The position numbers were made by a program, and so were the translations under genes. From the NCBI GenBank assembly GCA_963840545.1, contig CAWIZE010000001.1, positions 620,001-684,000 of the forward strand: a DNA stretch of 64,000 nt, read 5' to 3'. How positions within the stretch are numbered: the stretch's first letter is position 1; each line of letters begins with the position of its first letter. The notes beneath the pieces are model-generated. The model did not search any database. It was not told the DNA's origin and worked only from the letters and a program-made list of their open reading frames with translations. Of the stretch, positions 34,153-44,778 are shown in pieces. The DNA comes from JAKAWQ01 sp963840545. GTDB taxonomy: Bacteria > Pseudomonadota > Alphaproteobacteria > Acetobacterales > Acetobacteraceae.

Positions 34153-35341
34153 ATGCGGGAGACATGGCGGTGGTTCGGCCCGGACGATCCGGTGACGCTC
34201 GATCACGCGCGGCAGGCGGGGGCGCGGGGGATCGTGACGGCGCTGCATCATCGGAACCAGGGCGGCGCGTGGCCGGTGGAGGAGGTCGAGCGGAGACGGA
34301 GGGAAATCGAGGCGGCGGGGCTGCGGTGGGACGTGGTCGAGAGCATCAACGTCGCCGAGGACATCAAGACGCGGACGGGCGCGTGGAAAGAACGGATCGA
34401 GGACTACAAGCGCTCGATCCGGGCCGTGGCGCGGGCCGGGGTGCGGGTGATCTGCTACAACTTCATGGCGATCACCGACTGGACGCGCACCGAGCTCGCC
34501 TGGAAGCTGCCGAGCGGGGGCTATGCGCTGCGCTTCGATGCGGCGGATTTTGCGGCGTACGATCTGTTCGTGCTCAAGCGAAAGGGGGCGGAGGAGGATC
34601 ACTCGCCGGAGGTTGTTGCGAGGGCGGAAGAAGCGCTTCCGAGCGATGAGCGAGGGGGATGTCGCGAGGCTGGAGGCGGTGCTGATCGAGTGGCTGCCGG
34701 CGCGGGATGTGGTGTACGGGCGCGACGGGTTCCGGAAAATGCTGGATGTTTATGGGGAGATTTCGCGGGAGGAATTGAGGGACAATTTGATTGCGTTTTT
34801 GCACGAGATCGTGCCGGTGGCGGAGGAAGAGGGCGCGCGGCTCTGCATTCATCCCGACGATCCTTCGTTGCCGATTTTCGGGCTCCCGCGGGTGATGTCG
34901 GACGCCGACGACGTGCGCGCGATTTTTGCCGCGGTTCCGCAGGCGGCGTGCGGGCTCACGCTTTGCACGGGGGCCTTCGGCTCCAACCCGAAGAATGATC
35001 TCGTCGCGATGGCGAAGGAATTCGCCCCGAGAGTCCATTTCGTGCATCTGCGCAATGTGACGCGCGAGCCGGACGGCTCGTTCACCGAGGCCGAGCATCT
35101 CGGCGGCGATGTCGACATGGTGGGCGTGGTGGCGGCGGTCATGGACGAGGAGGGGCTGAGGCGCGCGGCGGGGCGGGAAGACCACGAGCTGCCGATGCGG
35201 CCGGATCACGGGCATCTGCTGATCGACGATATCGGGAAGAGGGTGAACCCGGGCTATTCCTGCATCGGGCGGCTCAAGGGGCTGGCCGAGCTGCGCGGGG
35301 TGATGGCAACGGTGGCGGCGGTCCGCGTTGGGCGGATCTGA
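34153..35341 (+). pseudogene. uxuA: mannonate dehydratase, frameshifted
   Basis: UxuA dehydrates D-mannonate to 2-keto-3-deoxygluconate in glucuronate breakdown. The first frame carries MRETWRWFGPDDPVTLDHAR, ESINVAEDIKTR and VICYNFMAITDWTRTEL to about 34640. An extra G in GAAGAAGCGC then shifts the frame, and MSEGDVARLEAVLIEW, CIHPDDPSLPIFGLPR, LCTGAFGSNP, HFVHLRNV and MRPDHGHLLIDDIG follow to the stop. Metal ligands (Cys and His of CTG, HLR, DHG) are all present in the second part. Length is 3n+1. ATG at 34153. Confidence 0.88.
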
Positions 35342-35435
35342 CGGGCGCGGCGGAGGCGGCGGCGGAGGCCCGACATTTTTCGTTCCCCTCCTGAGCCGGG
35401 CGGGATGGGAAATGAAATTATTTCAGGTTCGGGAT

Positions 35436-36089
35436 CTATTCCGTGGCGGCGGCGCGGTCGAGGCAGGCGGCGCGGTCGAGGCAGGCGGCGCGGTCGAGGC
35501 AGGCGGCGCGGAGCCCCGCGAAGGCGCGGGCGCGGTGGGTGTCGGCGCGTTTCTGCTCGGCGGTCATCTCGCCATAGGTGAGGCGCGCGCCGAGGGGGAG
35601 GAACATCGGGTCGTAGCCGAAGCCCCGTTCCCCGCGCGGGGGCCATATGGCGGTGCCGTCGACGCGGCCGATGAAGGTCTCGGTGTGGCCGTCCGGCCAG
35701 GCGAGCGCGAGGGCCGAGACGAACCAGGCGCTTCGGTCGGGGTTTTCCCCGATTTCGGACTGGACGCGGGCCATGGCGGCGGAGAAGTCGCGCCGAGGGC
35801 CGGCCCAGCGCGCGGAATGGATGCCGGGCCGGCCGTTCAGGGCGGCCGCGCAGAAGCCGGAATCGTCGGCGAGCGCGGGGAGGTTCGCGGCGGTGGCGGC
35901 GGCGAGCGCCTTGAGCCGGGCGTTGCCGGCGAAATCGGGGGCGTCCTCGGCGGGTTCGGGAAGGAAGAGGGCGGCGGCGGAGACGACCGCGATGCCGTAG
36001 GGGGCGAGGAGGGCGGCGATCTCGGCGAGTTTTCCCGGATTGTGGCTGGCGAGCACGAGGCGGGCGCCGCGTTCGAGCCGGCGGGGCAT
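35436..36089 (-). CDS. rdgB: XTP/dITP diphosphatase (Ham1/RdgB) with repeated tail
   Basis: A 217-residue house-cleaning pyrophosphatase that removes non-canonical purine triphosphates. It has the signature LVLASHNPGKLAEI, ALADDSGFCAAALNG, RGERGFGYDPMFLP and the Glu/Lys catalytic region MTAEQKRADTHRARAF. The normal C terminus LRAACLDRAA is followed by two extra RAACLD units from an 18-bp tandem repeat (35456-35513). The start overlaps the rph stop by one base (TAATG). Standard rph-rdgB pair. Confidence 0.95.
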   Translation of the reverse strand: MPRRLERGARLVLASHNPGKLAEIAALLAPYGIAVVSAAALFLPEPAEDAPDFAGNARLKALAAATAANLPALADDSGFCAAALNGRPGIHSARWAGPRRDFSAAMARVQSEIGENPDRSAWFVSALALAWPDGHTETFIGRVDGTAIWPPRGERGFGYDPMFLPLGARLTYGEMTAEQKRADTHRARAFAGLRAACLDRAACLDRAACLDRAAATE

Positions 36090-36802
36090 TACGCCAGGGC
36101 CTGGCGCTGGAGGGCGAAGAGCTGCGCGCAGCCGGCGCGGGCGAAGGAGAGGAGGGAAAGAAACTGGGGCTCGGAAAAGGTCCGGCGCTCGGCCGTGCCC
36201 TGGATCTCGACGATGCCGCCTTCGTCGGTGAAGACGAAATTGGCGTCCGCCTCCGCGGAAAAGTCCTCGGCATAGTCGAGGTCGAGCGCCGCTTCGCCGG
36301 CGACGATGCCGCAGGAGATGGCGGCGACCTGGCCCGCGAGCGGGATTCGGGGGATCACCTTCATCCGCTCGAGGTGGCGGAGTGCGAGCACCAGGGCGAC
36401 GTAGCCGCCGGTGATGGCGGCGCAGCGGGTGCCGCCGTCGGCGTTGAGCACGTCGCAATCGACGGTGATGGTCATCTCGCCGAGGCGCGGGCGGTCGACC
36501 ACGGCGCGCAAGGAGCGGCCGATCAGGCGCTGGATCTCCTGGGTGCGGCCGGACTGGCGGCCGCGGGCGGCCTCGCGGTCGCCGCGGGTGTGGGTGGCGC
36601 GGGGCAGCATGCCGTATTCGGCGGTGACCCAGCCCTGGCCGGAATTGCGGAGGAAGCCGGGGACCTTGCCCTCGACGCTGGCGGCGCAGAGGACCTCGGT
36701 GCCGCCCATGCGGATGAGGCAGGAGCCCTCGGCGTGGCGGGCGAAGCCGGGGGTGAAGGAGGTTTCGCGCAAGCCGTCGGCGGCGCGGCCGGATGGGCGC
36801 AT
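36089..36802 (-). CDS. rph: ribonuclease PH
   Basis: A 237-residue phosphorolytic 3'-5' exoribonuclease that trims tRNA 3' ends: MRPSGRAADGLRETSFTPGF, a catalytic arginine stretch (THTRGDREAARGRQSGRTQE region), QRLIGRSLRAVVDRPRLGE, ITVDCDVLNADGGTRCAAIT and GIVAGEAALDLDYAED. Length and motifs are normal. It is divergent from hrcA in most alphaproteobacteria; here an amidase gene lies between. Confidence 0.97.
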   Translation of the reverse strand: MRPSGRAADGLRETSFTPGFARHAEGSCLIRMGGTEVLCAASVEGKVPGFLRNSGQGWVTAEYGMLPRATHTRGDREAARGRQSGRTQEIQRLIGRSLRAVVDRPRLGEMTITVDCDVLNADGGTRCAAITGGYVALVLALRHLERMKVIPRIPLAGQVAAISCGIVAGEAALDLDYAEDFSAEADANFVFTDEGGIVEIQGTAERRTFSEPQFLSLLSFARAGCAQLFALQRQALA

Positions 36803-36881
36803 GGGGGGGTTCCTGAGGGGTTTGGGGGCGGGTTCTTAGCGCTGATGGGCGGCGCAACGGAACCCCCTGCCCTGCCCTGGC

Positions 36882-38162
36882 CTATCCGGCGAGGGCGAAA
36901 AAAACCCAGGCGGCCCAGGCGAGGGTGGCGCGATCGCAGCCGGGGCGGCCGACGATCTGGATGCCGAGCGGCAGGCCGCGGGGCCCGGCGCCGGCGGGGA
37001 CGGTGACGCACGGCACGTGCAGGCTGGTCCAGAGGAAGTTGAAGGCCGGGTCGCCGGTGGAGGCCAGGCCCTCGGGCGCCTCGCCGGGGGCGGCGGGGGT
37101 GAGCAGGATGTCGAGGCCGTCCATGGCGGCGGGGAGGGCCTCGCGGGCGGCGACGAAGGTGGCGCGGGCGGCGGCGAGGGTTTCCGCCGATTGGGCGAGG
37201 CCGAACTCGAGGCGCTCGAGGAGCCCGGCGCTGATCTCTCGGCGGGCATGGGCGAGCTCCCAGCCCATGGCGCGGGCGCTCTCTCCGTTCATCACGATGG
37301 GATGGGACTCGACGAGGCGGGGGATCGGGTCGGGGAGCGCGCGGTCGGTGACGGTCGCGCCGGCGCGGGCCAGGGTTTGCGCGGCCGAGTCGAGCAAAAA
37401 TTCGGTCTCGGGGGCGGCGTGGGGCCAGGAGGGGGAGCGGCAGAGCCCGATGCGCGGGGGGCGGGGGGCATGCGCGTCCGGGTCGCCGAGATCGGCGCCC
37501 GAGACGGCGCCGGCGAAGAGCGCGCAATCGGCGACCGTGCGGGCGATGACGCCGATCGTGTCGAGGCTGTCGGACATCAGCTTCATGCCGGCGCGGTTGA
37601 TCAGGCCAAAGCTCGGCTTGAAGCCGACGGTGCCGCAGAAGGCGGCGGGGCGGATCACGCTGCCGGCCGTCTGGGTGCCGAAGGCGAGCGGGAAGAAGAA
37701 GTCGGCGACGCCGGCGGCCGAGCCGGAGGAGGAGCCGCCGGGCGTGTGGGCAAGGTTTGCGGGGTTGGCGGTGGGGCCGGGCTTGCGCGTCGCGAACTCG
37801 GTGGTGACGGTCTTGCCGATGACGATGGCGCCGGCGGCGCGGGCGGCGGCGACGGCGGCGGCGTCGGCGCGGGGGCGCCAGCCGTGCCAGATCGGCGAGC
37901 CGTATTCGCTCGGCATGTCGGCGGTGTCGAGCACGTCTTTCACGCCGATCGGGAGGCCATGGAGGGGGCCGGGGCGCGGCGGGGCGGCGCGGGCGGCGGA
38001 GGCGCGCGCGGCGACGGGGTCGAGCCAGGCGAAGGCGTGGATCGCGGGCTCGCGGGCGGCGATGCGGGCGAGGCAGGCCTCCATCAGCGCCTCGGGGCGA
38101 AGCCGCCGGTCGCGGATGAGGGCGGCGGCGGTGGTTGCGGTGAGGCGGGCGGGGTCTTGCAT
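36882..38162 (-). CDS. amidase signature-family hydrolase
   Basis: A 426-residue amidase. The Ser-cisSer-Lys triad is visible: GLPIGVKDVLDTADM (Lys, about residue 81), TPGGSSSGSAAGVA (cis-Ser, about 150) and GTQTAGSVIRPAAFCG (nucleophile Ser, about 174). It hydrolyses an amide, but the substrate is not shown by the sequence. It is a single-protein amidase, not GatA-like, because the C-terminal part is short and no gatB/C neighbours exist. It lies between rph and hrcA, interrupting a usually adjacent divergent pair. Confidence 0.9.
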   Translation of the reverse strand: MQDPARLTATTAAALIRDRRLRPEALMEACLARIAAREPAIHAFAWLDPVAARASAARAAPPRPGPLHGLPIGVKDVLDTADMPSEYGSPIWHGWRPRADAAAVAAARAAGAIVIGKTVTTEFATRKPGPTANPANLAHTPGGSSSGSAAGVADFFFPLAFGTQTAGSVIRPAAFCGTVGFKPSFGLINRAGMKLMSDSLDTIGVIARTVADCALFAGAVSGADLGDPDAHAPRPPRIGLCRSPSWPHAAPETEFLLDSAAQTLARAGATVTDRALPDPIPRLVESHPIVMNGESARAMGWELAHARREISAGLLERLEFGLAQSAETLAAARATFVAAREALPAAMDGLDILLTPAAPGEAPEGLASTGDPAFNFLWTSLHVPCVTVPAGAGPRGLPLGIQIVGRPGCDRATLAWAAWVFFALAG

Positions 38163-38189
38163 CGGCGGATACTGCCCGGGGCGGGCCAG

Positions 38190-38236
38190 GATGGGAATTG
38201 CCATGGAAATCGCCATGGAAATCGGCATGGATTTCC
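38190..38236 (+). repeat. 12-bp tandem repeats upstream of hrcA
   Basis: The stretch reads as about three and a half 12-bp units GCCATGGAAATC with small changes (GGAATTGCCATG, GAAATCGCCATG, GAAATCGGCATG, GATTTCC). It sits between the divergent amidase and hrcA genes in the place where their promoters should be. I see no CIRCE element there. Confidence 0.65.
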
Positions 38237-38302
38237 GGGGGGCCGTCGCTATTTGGCGCGATGCTTGAATAAGGGAGTAAGTTGGCGAGGGGGATTGGGA
38301 CG

Positions 38303-39424
38303 ATGGATCAGCCGATGGGGCCGAAGCCGGGGGGGCCGAAGCCGGGGGGGCCGAAGCCTGGTGTGCCGGGGACACCGGGCGCGGCGCGCCTGCCGGGCGG
38401 GCTCGATGCCCGGTCGGCGGCGATCCTGCGCGAGATCGTCGAGCAGTACGTGGAGACCGGCGAGCCGGTGGGCAGCCGCACCCTCTCGCGGCTGCTGCCG
38501 ATCGCGCTCTCGCCGGCGACCATCCGCAACGTGATGGCCGACCTCACCGATGCCGGCCTCGTCTTCGCGCCGCACACCTCGGCCGGCCGGCTGCCGACCG
38601 AGCGGGGGCTCAGGCTGTTCGTCGATGGGTTGCTGCAGTTCGGGGAGCTTTCCGAGGACGAGCGCGAGACGATCAGCGCGGCACTCGGGGCGTCGGGGCG
38701 GAGCCTCGAGGACACGCTCGCCGAGGCGGGCAGCCTGCTCTCGGGGCTCTCCTCGGCCGCCGGGCTCGTGCTGGCGCCGAAATCGGAGGGGGCGGTCAAG
38801 CATATCGAGTTCGTGCCGCTCGGCCCGGGGCGGGCGCTGGTGGTGCTGGTGGGCGCCGACGGGCATGTCGAGAACCGGGTGATCGCGACGCCGCCGGGCC
38901 TGCCGCCCTCGGCGCTGCAGGAGGCGGGGAATTTTCTCAATGCGCGGCTGGTGGGGCGCACGCTCGCCGAGCTCCGCCTGGTGGTGTCCGAGGAGATGGC
39001 GGCGGACCGCTCGACGCTGGATGGGCTGGCGGCGGGGGTGGTCGAGGCGGGGCTCGGGACCTGGACCGGCGAAGGACGGGGCGGCAGCCTGATCATCCGC
39101 GGCCAGGCGCGGCTGCTCGCGGACGTGACCGAGATCGAGCGGCTGGAGAGCATCCAGCGCCTGTTCGAGCGGCTGGAGACCGAGGAGACGATCCTGCGGC
39201 TGCTCGAGCTTGCCGACCGCTCGGAGGGGGTGCGGATCTTCATCGGCGCCGAGAGCGGGCTGTTCGGGACCTCGGGGGTGGCGATGGTGGTGGCGCCGGC
39301 GCGCAATGCCGCGAACCGGATCGTCGGCGCGATCGGGGTGATCGGGCCGACGCGGATCAATTACGGGCGGATCATTCCGGTGGTCGATTACACCGCGCGG
39401 GTGATCGGCCGGCTGCTCGGATGA
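38303..39424 (+). CDS. hrcA: heat-inducible transcription repressor HrcA
   Basis: A 373-residue HrcA. After a Pro/Gly/Lys-rich extension with a 15-bp tandem repeat (GPKPG three times, residues 5-20), the winged helix follows (ILREIVEQYVETGEPVGSRT, SPATIRNVMADLTDAGL, PHTSAGRLPT). The C-terminal GAF-like and dimer regions are complete (LVVLVGADGHVENRVI; RIIPVVDYTARVIGRLLG). HrcA represses heat-shock genes through CIRCE; no CIRCE is seen within this window, so its targets lie elsewhere (typically groESL). First gene of the hrcA-grpE-dnaK-dnaJ run. Confidence 0.95.
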   Translation: MDQPMGPKPGGPKPGGPKPGVPGTPGAARLPGGLDARSAAILREIVEQYVETGEPVGSRTLSRLLPIALSPATIRNVMADLTDAGLVFAPHTSAGRLPTERGLRLFVDGLLQFGELSEDERETISAALGASGRSLEDTLAEAGSLLSGLSSAAGLVLAPKSEGAVKHIEFVPLGPGRALVVLVGADGHVENRVIATPPGLPPSALQEAGNFLNARLVGRTLAELRLVVSEEMAADRSTLDGLAAGVVEAGLGTWTGEGRGGSLIIRGQARLLADVTEIERLESIQRLFERLETEETILRLLELADRSEGVRIFIGAESGLFGTSGVAMVVAPARNAANRIVGAIGVIGPTRINYGRIIPVVDYTARVIGRLLG

Positions 39425-39474
39425 GCGCGGGGCGACTTGTGCGAAGGCGCGCGGCACATTAACTGAGCCGCGCG

Positions 39475-40131
39475 ATGATGATCCATGAACCCGAGATGCG
39501 CGAACCGGACGCGGCCCCCGGGGCGGCCCCAGGGCCTGCCAACGACGATGCGACGGGCGGGCCGCCGGCGACGCAGGAAGAGCTGATCCGGGCGGCGACG
39601 GCGCGGATCAACGAGCTCGAGGTCGAAAAGGAATCGCTGCGCGACCGCTGGATGCGGGCAGAGGCGGAGAACGCCAATGTCCGCGCGCGGGCCAAGCGCG
39701 AGATCGAGGATGCGCGGCTGTTCGCCGTCCAGGCCTTCGCCCGCGACATCGCCGAGGTGGCGGAGAATCTGCGCCGGGGGCTCGAGAGCCTGCCCAGGCC
39801 GACGGCGAACGAGCCGGAGGTGCTCGCCCGGCTGCGCGAGGGGTTCGCCGGGATCGAGCGCGGGCTGATCGCCGCGCTCGAGCGCCACGGGATCCGCCGC
39901 GAGGACCCGACCGGGGCCGCCTTCGACCCCAACCGGCACCAGGCGATGGCCGAGCAGGAGAGCGCGGCGCATCCGCCGGGGACGGTGCTCTCGGCCTGGA
40001 CGCCGGCCTGGACGCTGAACGGGCGGCTGCTGCGGCCGGCGATGGTGGTTGTTTCCAAGGGCGAGCCGGCCGAGATCGCCCCGCCCGCCGGCAAGCCGGG
40101 CGCTGCCTCCGGCTTCGACCGGACCGCCTGA
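39475..40131 (+). CDS. grpE: nucleotide exchange factor GrpE
   Basis: A 218-residue DnaK cofactor. A long N-terminal helix (INELEVEKESLRDRWMRAEA, then ENANVRARAKREIEDA) forms the coiled-coil dimer; the C-terminal beta domain includes GAAFDPNRHQAMAEQES and GRLLRPAMVVVSKG. It releases ADP from DnaK. It lies 50 bp after hrcA and 161 bp before dnaK. Confidence 0.96.
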   Translation: MMIHEPEMREPDAAPGAAPGPANDDATGGPPATQEELIRAATARINELEVEKESLRDRWMRAEAENANVRARAKREIEDARLFAVQAFARDIAEVAENLRRGLESLPRPTANEPEVLARLREGFAGIERGLIAALERHGIRREDPTGAAFDPNRHQAMAEQESAAHPPGTVLSAWTPAWTLNGRLLRPAMVVVSKGEPAEIAPPAGKPGAASGFDRTA

Positions 40132-40189
40132 TGGGGCGACATGGGCGGCGGGGCGGGCAAGAAATGGACCGGCTTGTCGACCCTTGGGC

Positions 40190-40218
40190 CTTGTCCGGGA
40201 AACGCCCTCTCAATACAT
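40190..40218 (+). promoter_or_regulatory. candidate RpoH-type promoter of dnaK
   Basis: CTTG at 40190-40193, 17 bp, then CAATACAT at 40211. This is near the alphaproteobacterial sigma-32 pattern CTTG-N17-CYTATNT, and lies 75 bp before the dnaK ATG. The -10 half is only a partial match, so the call is weak. Confidence 0.35.
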
Positions 40219-40292
40219 GAACGCCATCATCCATAACCCGGGGACGCGGGCGGTGCTTCGGGCCGGCCGCATCCGCTGAAAGGAGACTTCGC

Positions 40293-42242
<1,950 letters not shown>

Positions 42243-42406
42243 CCACCGCCGCTTCGTGACCGGGGGATGCCGGAGGAAGATATCGCGGGGCGTCGTATCG
42301 CAAGCGCGGTACGGCGCCCGTGTGCCTGGCCCGGGCAAGCCGCCGGGGCCGGATGCCGGCGGACGATGATCGCGCCGCCTTGGGCGGATGCGAGGATGGG
42401 CTGAGG

Positions 42407-43549
42407 ATGGCGAAGCAGGACTACTACGCCACGCTCGGCGTTGCCCGCGAGGCCGGCGCCGAGGATATCAAGAAGGCCTATCGCAAGCTCGCCATGCAGT
42501 TCCACCCGGACCGCAATTCCGGGGACAAGACGGCCGAGGCGCGCTTCAAGGAAATCAGCGAAGCCTACGACGTGCTCAAGGACGAGCAGAAGCGGGCGGC
42601 GTACGACCGCTACGGCCATGCGGCGTTCGAGCAGGGCGCGGGCGGCGCGGGCGGCTTCGATTTCGCCGCCGGCGCCGGGCTTGGCGATATTTTCGACCAG
42701 ATGTTCGGCGAGTTCATGGGCGGACGGCGCGGTGCCGCGCGCGGCCCGCGGCCAGGCTCGGATCTGCGCCAGACGGTCGAGATCGACCTCGCCGAAGCCT
42801 TCGCGGGGACCAAGACGCAGCTCCGCGTGCCGACGCGCACGCGCTGCGACGCCTGCGGCGGCACCGGCTCGGAGAGCAAGGAACGTGGCGCGGAGGCCTG
42901 CGGGACGTGCGGCGGAGCGGGCAAGGTGCGCGCCCAGCAGGGATTCTTCGTCATCGAGCGCACCTGCCCGACCTGCGGCGGCGCCGGCCGCGTAATCCGC
43001 AATCCCTGCCGCATGTGCGGCGGCTCGGGGACGGTCGCGCGCGAGCGCTCGCTCCAGGTCACCATCCCCGCCGGGGTCGAGGACGGCACCCGCATCCGCC
43101 TCGCCGGCGAGGGCGAGGCAGGCGCGCGCGGCGCGCCGCCGGGAGACCTCTACGTGCATGTGGCGATCCGGCCGCACCCGCTCTTTCAGCGCGACGGGGC
43201 CAATGTCTTCTGCCGCGTGCCGCTGCGCATGACCCAGGCCGCCCTCGGCGCGGAGGTGGAGGTGCCGGTGATCGACGGCACCCGCACCAAGCTCAAGATC
43301 CCGCCCGGCACGCAGGGCGGCGACCAGTTCCGGCTCCGGAGCAAGGGCTTTTCCGTGCTGCGGAGTGCGACGCGCGGGGACATGTACGTGCAGGTCGCGG
43401 TGGAGACGCCGCAGCACCTGACGCGCCGCCAGCGCGAGCTGCTCGAGGAACTCGAGGAGGAATCGACGAGGAACGTGAAAGGCCACCCGGAGTCGGAGGG
43501 CTTCTTCGCGCGCGTGCGGGAGTTCTTCGAGAATGGCAGCCGGGGATGA
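42407..43549 (+). CDS. dnaJ: molecular chaperone DnaJ
   Basis: A 380-residue type I J-protein: J domain (DYYATLGVAREAGAEDIKKA, HPDRN as HPD at residues ~33-35), Gly/Phe-rich region, four zinc-finger repeats (CDACGGTG, CGTCGGAG, CPTCGGAG, CRMCGGSG) and the C-terminal substrate domains. It stimulates DnaK ATPase and delivers clients. It lies 164 bp after dnaK, with a leader that encodes no other gene. Start at the ATG at 42407. Confidence 0.97.
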   Translation: MAKQDYYATLGVAREAGAEDIKKAYRKLAMQFHPDRNSGDKTAEARFKEISEAYDVLKDEQKRAAYDRYGHAAFEQGAGGAGGFDFAAGAGLGDIFDQMFGEFMGGRRGAARGPRPGSDLRQTVEIDLAEAFAGTKTQLRVPTRTRCDACGGTGSESKERGAEACGTCGGAGKVRAQQGFFVIERTCPTCGGAGRVIRNPCRMCGGSGTVARERSLQVTIPAGVEDGTRIRLAGEGEAGARGAPPGDLYVHVAIRPHPLFQRDGANVFCRVPLRMTQAALGAEVEVPVIDGTRTKLKIPPGTQGGDQFRLRSKGFSVLRSATRGDMYVQVAVETPQHLTRRQRELLEELEEESTRNVKGHPESEGFFARVREFFENGSRG

Positions 43550-43593
43550 TGTCTGTCTGACCGGGCTGCGGCATCGCACGTGAGGAACCAGGC

Positions 43594-44691
43594 GTGAGGT
43601 TCGGCAATTTCCTCTTCCCGGAAAGCCGCGAGCCCGGGCGCGACGCCCAGGTGATCGACGAGACCCTGCGCGAGGCGCGGCTTGCCGACGAGCTGGGCTG
43701 CGCGGCGATCTGGCTCGCCGAGCATCATTTCGACGGCATCTGCGCCTATGTCGATCCGGTGAGCTTTGCCGCGGCACTCGCCGTCGCGACGCAACGGACG
43801 AAGATCGGCTTCGCGGTGGCGCAGATGTCGCTCCATCATCCGATCCGCATGGCCGAGCAGCTCGCGCTGATCGACACTATCAGCAAGGGCAGGCTGATCG
43901 TCGGGCTCGGGCGCGGCACCGCCTACAATATCTACGATTATCAAGGTTACGGGCTCGATCCCGCCGAGGCGCAGGCGCGCCTCGAGGAGGCCGAGGCAAT
44001 CATGTTCCGGGCCTGGAGCGGCGAGGGCTTCGAGCATCGCGGCCGGTTCTGGAACCTCCGGGTGCCGATGCTCCGCCCCCGCCCCTACACCAGGCCGCAC
44101 CCGTACGTGATCCGCGCGGCTTCGAGCGAAGAGGGGATGCTGCGGATCGCCCGCGAAGGGCGGCCCTTCATGATGAACGTGCAGTCGAACGCGGTGGCGC
44201 GGCAGCGGATGGAGCTCTACCGCCGCACGCTCCGCGAACGGGGGCTCGACGAGGCGACGGTCGCGCGCACGCTCGATCAGTGCTGGGCCTGGCGCAACGT
44301 GTTCGTCGCCGAGACCGATGCCGAGGCGGCGCGCATCGCGCTGCCGGCGTTCACGGCGATGCAGGAGCATCGCGTGGCGATGCGCCAGCGCATCTACGAG
44401 GAGCAGGGCGTGTCGATGGTGCCGATGCAGGCCGCCGGCGCGCCGCCGCCGGCGCACGCGATCGCCGAGCACGCGCTGATCGCGGGCTCGCCGGCGACGG
44501 TTGCCGAGGCGCTCGCCGAGATCGCCGCGATGGGCTTCGGCGGCATCATCCTGCAATTCCGGCTGGGACCGATGGAATACGCGGACGCGGCGCAGAGCCT
44601 CACCCTCTTCATGCAGAAAGTGGCGCCGGAGTTCCAGGGCCAGGGCCAGGGGCTGGGCCAGGGCCAGGGGCTGGGCCCCTGGACCCCCTAA
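43594..44691 (+). CDS. LLM class flavin-dependent oxidoreductase with a repeat-derived tail
   Basis: A 365-residue luciferase-like monooxygenase: MRFGNFLFPESREPG, LGCAAIWLAEHHFD near 35, AQMSLHHPIRMAEQLALID and GRLIVGLGRGTAYNIYDYQG, which are conserved FMN-binding barrel elements. Probable reduced-flavin enzyme on an unknown substrate. The natural protein should end near MQKVAPEFQG; here it runs on as QGQGLGQGQGLGPWTP because the frame enters the mosaic repeat, whose CTAAGCG supplies the stop. GTG start at 43594. Confidence 0.85.
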   Translation: MRFGNFLFPESREPGRDAQVIDETLREARLADELGCAAIWLAEHHFDGICAYVDPVSFAAALAVATQRTKIGFAVAQMSLHHPIRMAEQLALIDTISKGRLIVGLGRGTAYNIYDYQGYGLDPAEAQARLEEAEAIMFRAWSGEGFEHRGRFWNLRVPMLRPRPYTRPHPYVIRAASSEEGMLRIAREGRPFMMNVQSNAVARQRMELYRRTLRERGLDEATVARTLDQCWAWRNVFVAETDAEAARIALPAFTAMQEHRVAMRQRIYEEQGVSMVPMQAAGAPPPAHAIAEHALIAGSPATVAEALAEIAAMGFGGIILQFRLGPMEYADAAQSLTLFMQKVAPEFQGQGQGLGQGQGLGPWTP

Positions 44692-44772
44692 GCGCTGCGC
44701 GGCACAAAAACGGATGGGGGTCTGGGGCCTCAAGGCCCCAGCGGGGGCGCCGGGGGCGGAGCCCCCGCTTGA
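44640..44772 (-). repeat. mosaic hairpin repeat, copy B (inverted)
   Basis: On the minus strand the core GTGCCGCGCAGCGCTT lies at 44705-44690, followed by AGGGGGTCCAGGGGCCCAGC and CCCTGG, as in copy A. Before the core are GGGGCCTTGAGGCCCC and a G/C-rich GGGGGCTCCGCCCCC hairpin. Part of the copy is translated as the end of the LLM oxidoreductase. Confidence 0.85.
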
Positions 44773-44778
44773 TCAAAA

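Noticed and set aside
38163..38302. CIRCE operator before hrcA
   Set aside because: No TTAGCACTC-N9-GAGTGCTAA-like inverted repeat is present; only 12-bp direct repeats are seen.
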